Below, piece by piece: positions 42,643 to 44,403 of a stretch of DNA of 44,403 nucleotides. Position numbers and translations under genes: made by a program. The DNA is from Bacteroidetes bacterium CG12_big_fil_rev_8_21_14_0_65_60_17 (lineage in GTDB: Bacteria > Bacteroidota > Rhodothermia > Rhodothermales > UBA10348): contig PCUY01000043.1 of assembly GCA_002787815.1 (NCBI GenBank), positions 47,005 through 91,407 on the forward strand, written 5' to 3'. Each line of letters begins with the position of its first letter. Position 1 is the stretch's first letter. A model generated the notes under the pieces. That model made no database searches and was not told the origin of the DNA. It saw nothing but the letters and a program-made list of their open reading frames with translations.

Positions 42643-44096
42643 TGTCCACTACCCCTCAGGGCCGTATAAATCGTTCTGAAGAGAATCTGGAAGTCTCTCT
42701 TCAGGCTCATGTTCTCAATGTAGAAAAGGTCGTATTTCACCTTCTGGCGCACATCCTCGAGGCTTGTATCGTACTTCCACTTGACCTGGGCCCACCCCGT
42801 GATACCCGGCTTTACCCTGTGCCGACGGTTGTAAAGGGGAATGTCCCGCGCCAACTTCTCGACAAAATACGGACGTTCGGGCCGTGGACCAACGAGCGAC
42901 ATGTCTCCGCGCAGCACGTTCACGAACTGGGGGATTTCGTCGAGACGCGTACGGCGAAGCCAGCGGCCCAGCGCGGTATAGCGCGGATCGTTCGCCTGTG
43001 CCCATACGGGGCCCGTACCCGCTTCAGCGTTGTTCTTCATGGTCCGGAATTTATACATGGTAAACGGCTTCCCATGCCTTCCAATACGCTTCTGCCGGTA
43101 AATGGCCGGTCCGTGACTCGTGACGCGGACGAGGAGCCCGATGACGATCCAGAGCGGCAGGCCAATGAGCAGCACCACGAGCGATACCACAACATCCAGG
43201 AGTCGCTTCACGACGTACTCCCAGACCTGCATGGGTTCGGGCTGCACTTCAATGAGCGGCAGTCCGTACATATGCTCCGTGCGCGCCATCCCACCGATGA
43301 TGCTGTAAAAATCCGGCACCAATTTCAGGTGCACATTCTTTCCGTCGCAGAGCGTGAGCACTTTCATGAGGGCCTCCCCGTCGCTCGACCCGAGGGCAAT
43401 CAGAACGTCCTGGATATCGAGCCGGTCAATGAGATGCGGCAGGTCCTCGATGTCGTGAAACGGCACAGGCGCTTCCCGGCCGCCGTGCTCCGGAGCCAAT
43501 CCGTCGTCCTCTCGAAGCACATCGGCAGCGCTTTCCGGCCCATCTTCCAAGCCGGTACCGAGCCGTACCGCCCCCACAATATCCAGACCGGCTTCCGGGT
43601 AACGGGCCACTTCCTCATGCAGCGCATAGAGCGCATTGCTCCAGCCTACAATCAGCGCCCTGTGGAGGCCTTTTCCCTGCAGGATGAGCACTTTCTGCAG
43701 GGAGCGGACCACGATCCGGCCGAAGGACACGAAGACCACGATGGCCAGCCAGTATGCAGCCAGGTTCGTTCGCGCCCCCAGCGCATCGAGGCTCTCAATG
43801 AAGAGCACGAAAAACAATACCAGGATGCCAAGCGTGGCGGCCTGCAGAATGGACACGAACTCATCGAATCGGGATCCGGCGTAGCGCTCCCGGTACAGTC
43901 CCAGAAACAGAAAGAACAGCAGCCAGAACACCGTAAGCAGGGCAATCACGAGCCACGCAATGCCCGCTTCCGGCCGAAACACCGGTGCAGGCAGCCATCC
44001 CCAGTCGAAGCGCGCCTTGTACCATAGCGCATTGGCCAATGCCACGGCAATGGCGTCGACAAACAGCAGGGCCAGCAGTTCTACGCGTCTACTCAC
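42639..44096 (-). CDS. Polyprenyl-phosphate sugar-1-phosphate transferase (WbaP/WcaJ type)
   Basis: The 485-residue protein has four N-terminal helices (to about residue 125), a Rossmann-like CoA-binding_3 domain (about 130-270), a further helix (about 293-313) and the bacterial sugar transferase domain: KRLLDVVVSLVVLLIGLP, YRQKRIGRHGKPFTMYKFRTM, RRTRLDEIPQFVNVLRGDMS, VGPRPERPYFVEK and VKPGITGWAQV. It starts exopolysaccharide or O-antigen synthesis by placing a hexose-1-phosphate on undecaprenyl phosphate. No other polysaccharide gene is in the window. It overlaps the downstream E1 gene by 4 bases and is divergent from the gene at 44239. Confidence 0.93.
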   Translation of the reverse strand: MSRRVELLALLFVDAIAVALANALWYKARFDWGWLPAPVFRPEAGIAWLVIALLTVFWLLFFLFLGLYRERYAGSRFDEFVSILQAATLGILVLFFVLFIESLDALGARTNLAAYWLAIVVFVSFGRIVVRSLQKVLILQGKGLHRALIVGWSNALYALHEEVARYPEAGLDIVGAVRLGTGLEDGPESAADVLREDDGLAPEHGGREAPVPFHDIEDLPHLIDRLDIQDVLIALGSSDGEALMKVLTLCDGKNVHLKLVPDFYSIIGGMARTEHMYGLPLIEVQPEPMQVWEYVVKRLLDVVVSLVVLLIGLPLWIVIGLLVRVTSHGPAIYRQKRIGRHGKPFTMYKFRTMKNNAEAGTGPVWAQANDPRYTALGRWLRRTRLDEIPQFVNVLRGDMSLVGPRPERPYFVEKLARDIPLYNRRHRVKPGITGWAQVKWKYDTSLEDVRQKVKYDLFYIENMSLKRDFQILFRTIYTALRGSGQ

Positions 44097-44238
44097 GCAG
44101 TGTGGGGATGGATGTGAAAAAGCAATATCCGAACAACGATCCTGACAAACCGGAGATGCGTGGCTACGTTCCTGTCTCTACCTTACACGGCCGCAACCTG
44201 CTGCAGGACCACGTTCAACGATCCCTTCATCAGAGCAC

Positions 44239-44403
44239 ATGCTTTTCAACACGCGCCACGTCCCGTTCACGCCGGGTATGATCCTGCTCTTCGCCGTGTT
44301 CGCATCGTATTTTCCGGTGGATGCGTCCGCCCAAGACGCGCCACCGCCGAAAGACGACCGCACGGAAAGGGCCCCTGCAATGCAGCCCGGATTGGCTTCG
44401 GCC
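44239..44403 (+). CDS. Secreted protein, truncated at the window edge
   Basis: An open frame of 55 codons starts at ATG 44239 and runs off the right edge. The translation begins MLFNTRHVPF, then a hydrophobic core (GMILLFAVFASYF) and a likely signal-peptidase site after DASA, followed by a Pro/Ala/Lys/Asp-rich polar part. It is 142 bases from the divergent sugar-transferase start. The family cannot be judged from 55 residues. Confidence 0.7.
   Translation, partial: MLFNTRHVPFTPGMILLFAVFASYFPVDASAQDAPPPKDDRTERAPAMQPGLASA

Noticed and set aside
42819-44027. Long plus-strand open frame (about 400 codons) antisense to the sugar transferase
   Set aside because: The composition is rich in His, Gln and Arg with no domain pattern; the minus-strand gene has clear catalytic motifs, so this is a reading-frame shadow.
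43985-44281. Small plus-strand open frame across the divergent gap at the right end
   Set aside because: It overlaps the sugar-transferase start and the secreted protein at 44239, and has no domain, signal peptide or Shine-Dalgarno site.
1-44403. tRNA, rRNA, CRISPR, transposase or phage genes
   Set aside because: None seen: gaps are too short, there are no repeat-spacer patterns and no integrase or transposase motifs.

Overview
The window is a dense, chromosomal, housekeeping-rich stretch of a bacterium. It most resembles the Rhodothermota/Balneolota side of the Bacteroidota (inference from gene content, not from a marker gene). Clues are the many short lipoproteins, a DUF6503-like and a DUF2911 protein, a carboxypeptidase-regulatory-like secreted protein, separate SecD and SecF, a GH3/beta-lactamase fusion lipoprotein, a cysteine-poor FmdB-like protein, weak Shine-Dalgarno sites, and two candidate promoters of the TTG/TAnnTTTG type. 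The sequence looks moderately GC-rich throughout. I see no rRNA, tRNA, CRISPR array, insertion sequence or prophage. No gene-free gap exceeds about 150 bases, and many neighbours overlap by 4 bases.

Layout. 28-3512 (+): DUF4197 lipoprotein, membrane protein, the ABC-F factor EttA and a possible small GTG-start ORF. 4826-3496 (-): an HU/IHF protein followed by a zinc-ribbon/TPR membrane protein, with a 16-bp tandem duplication at their junction. 4930-8864 (+): PlsC-type acyltransferase with an extra C-terminal domain, GltS-type symporter, DUF6503-like lipoprotein, DUF2911 protein. 14019-8869 (-): Nudix hydrolase, lipoprotein and AcuI-type reductase chained by 4-bp overlaps, then a stand-alone protein that matches the N-terminal domain of the next gene, a GspE/PilB ATPase. 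14119-16386 (+): HppD and HmgA, two consecutive steps of tyrosine breakdown. 17711-16362 (-): an ELWxxDGT-repeat lipoprotein. 17789-20922 (+): an acetyl-CoA-synthetase-like ligase and a secreted carboxypeptidase-regulatory-like protein. 20933-24619: YraN (-), a SAM hydroxide adenosyltransferase coupled to a one-span membrane protein (+), and a histidine kinase (-).

29732-24630 (-): a hypothetical secreted protein, SecD, SecF and a STAS protein closed by a strong hairpin, then PurA, which leads into the kinase. 29782-33748 (+): CtaA, CtaB, RlmN, a 72-residue membrane protein and a small MscS channel. 35103-33760 (-): MFS transporter. 35186-38430 (+): GH3/beta-lactamase fusion and FmdB-like protein. 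44096-38402 (-): polyprenyl-phosphate sugar transferase, fused-type E1 of a 2-oxo-acid dehydrogenase, thioredoxin-fold lipoprotein without redox cysteines, and TpiA. A secreted protein starting at 44239 runs off the right edge.

Together the genes describe an aerobic heterotroph: heme A synthesis for an aa3-type oxidase, oxygen-dependent aromatic amino-acid catabolism, oxo-acid dehydrogenase, acyl-CoA activation, envelope biogenesis and peptidoglycan recycling. I did not find a clear, self-contained novel system. The most distinctive items are the duplicated GspE N-terminal domain as a separate gene, the TlpA-like lipoprotein that has lost both cysteines and the cis-proline, and the PlsC protein with an unassigned C-terminal domain.
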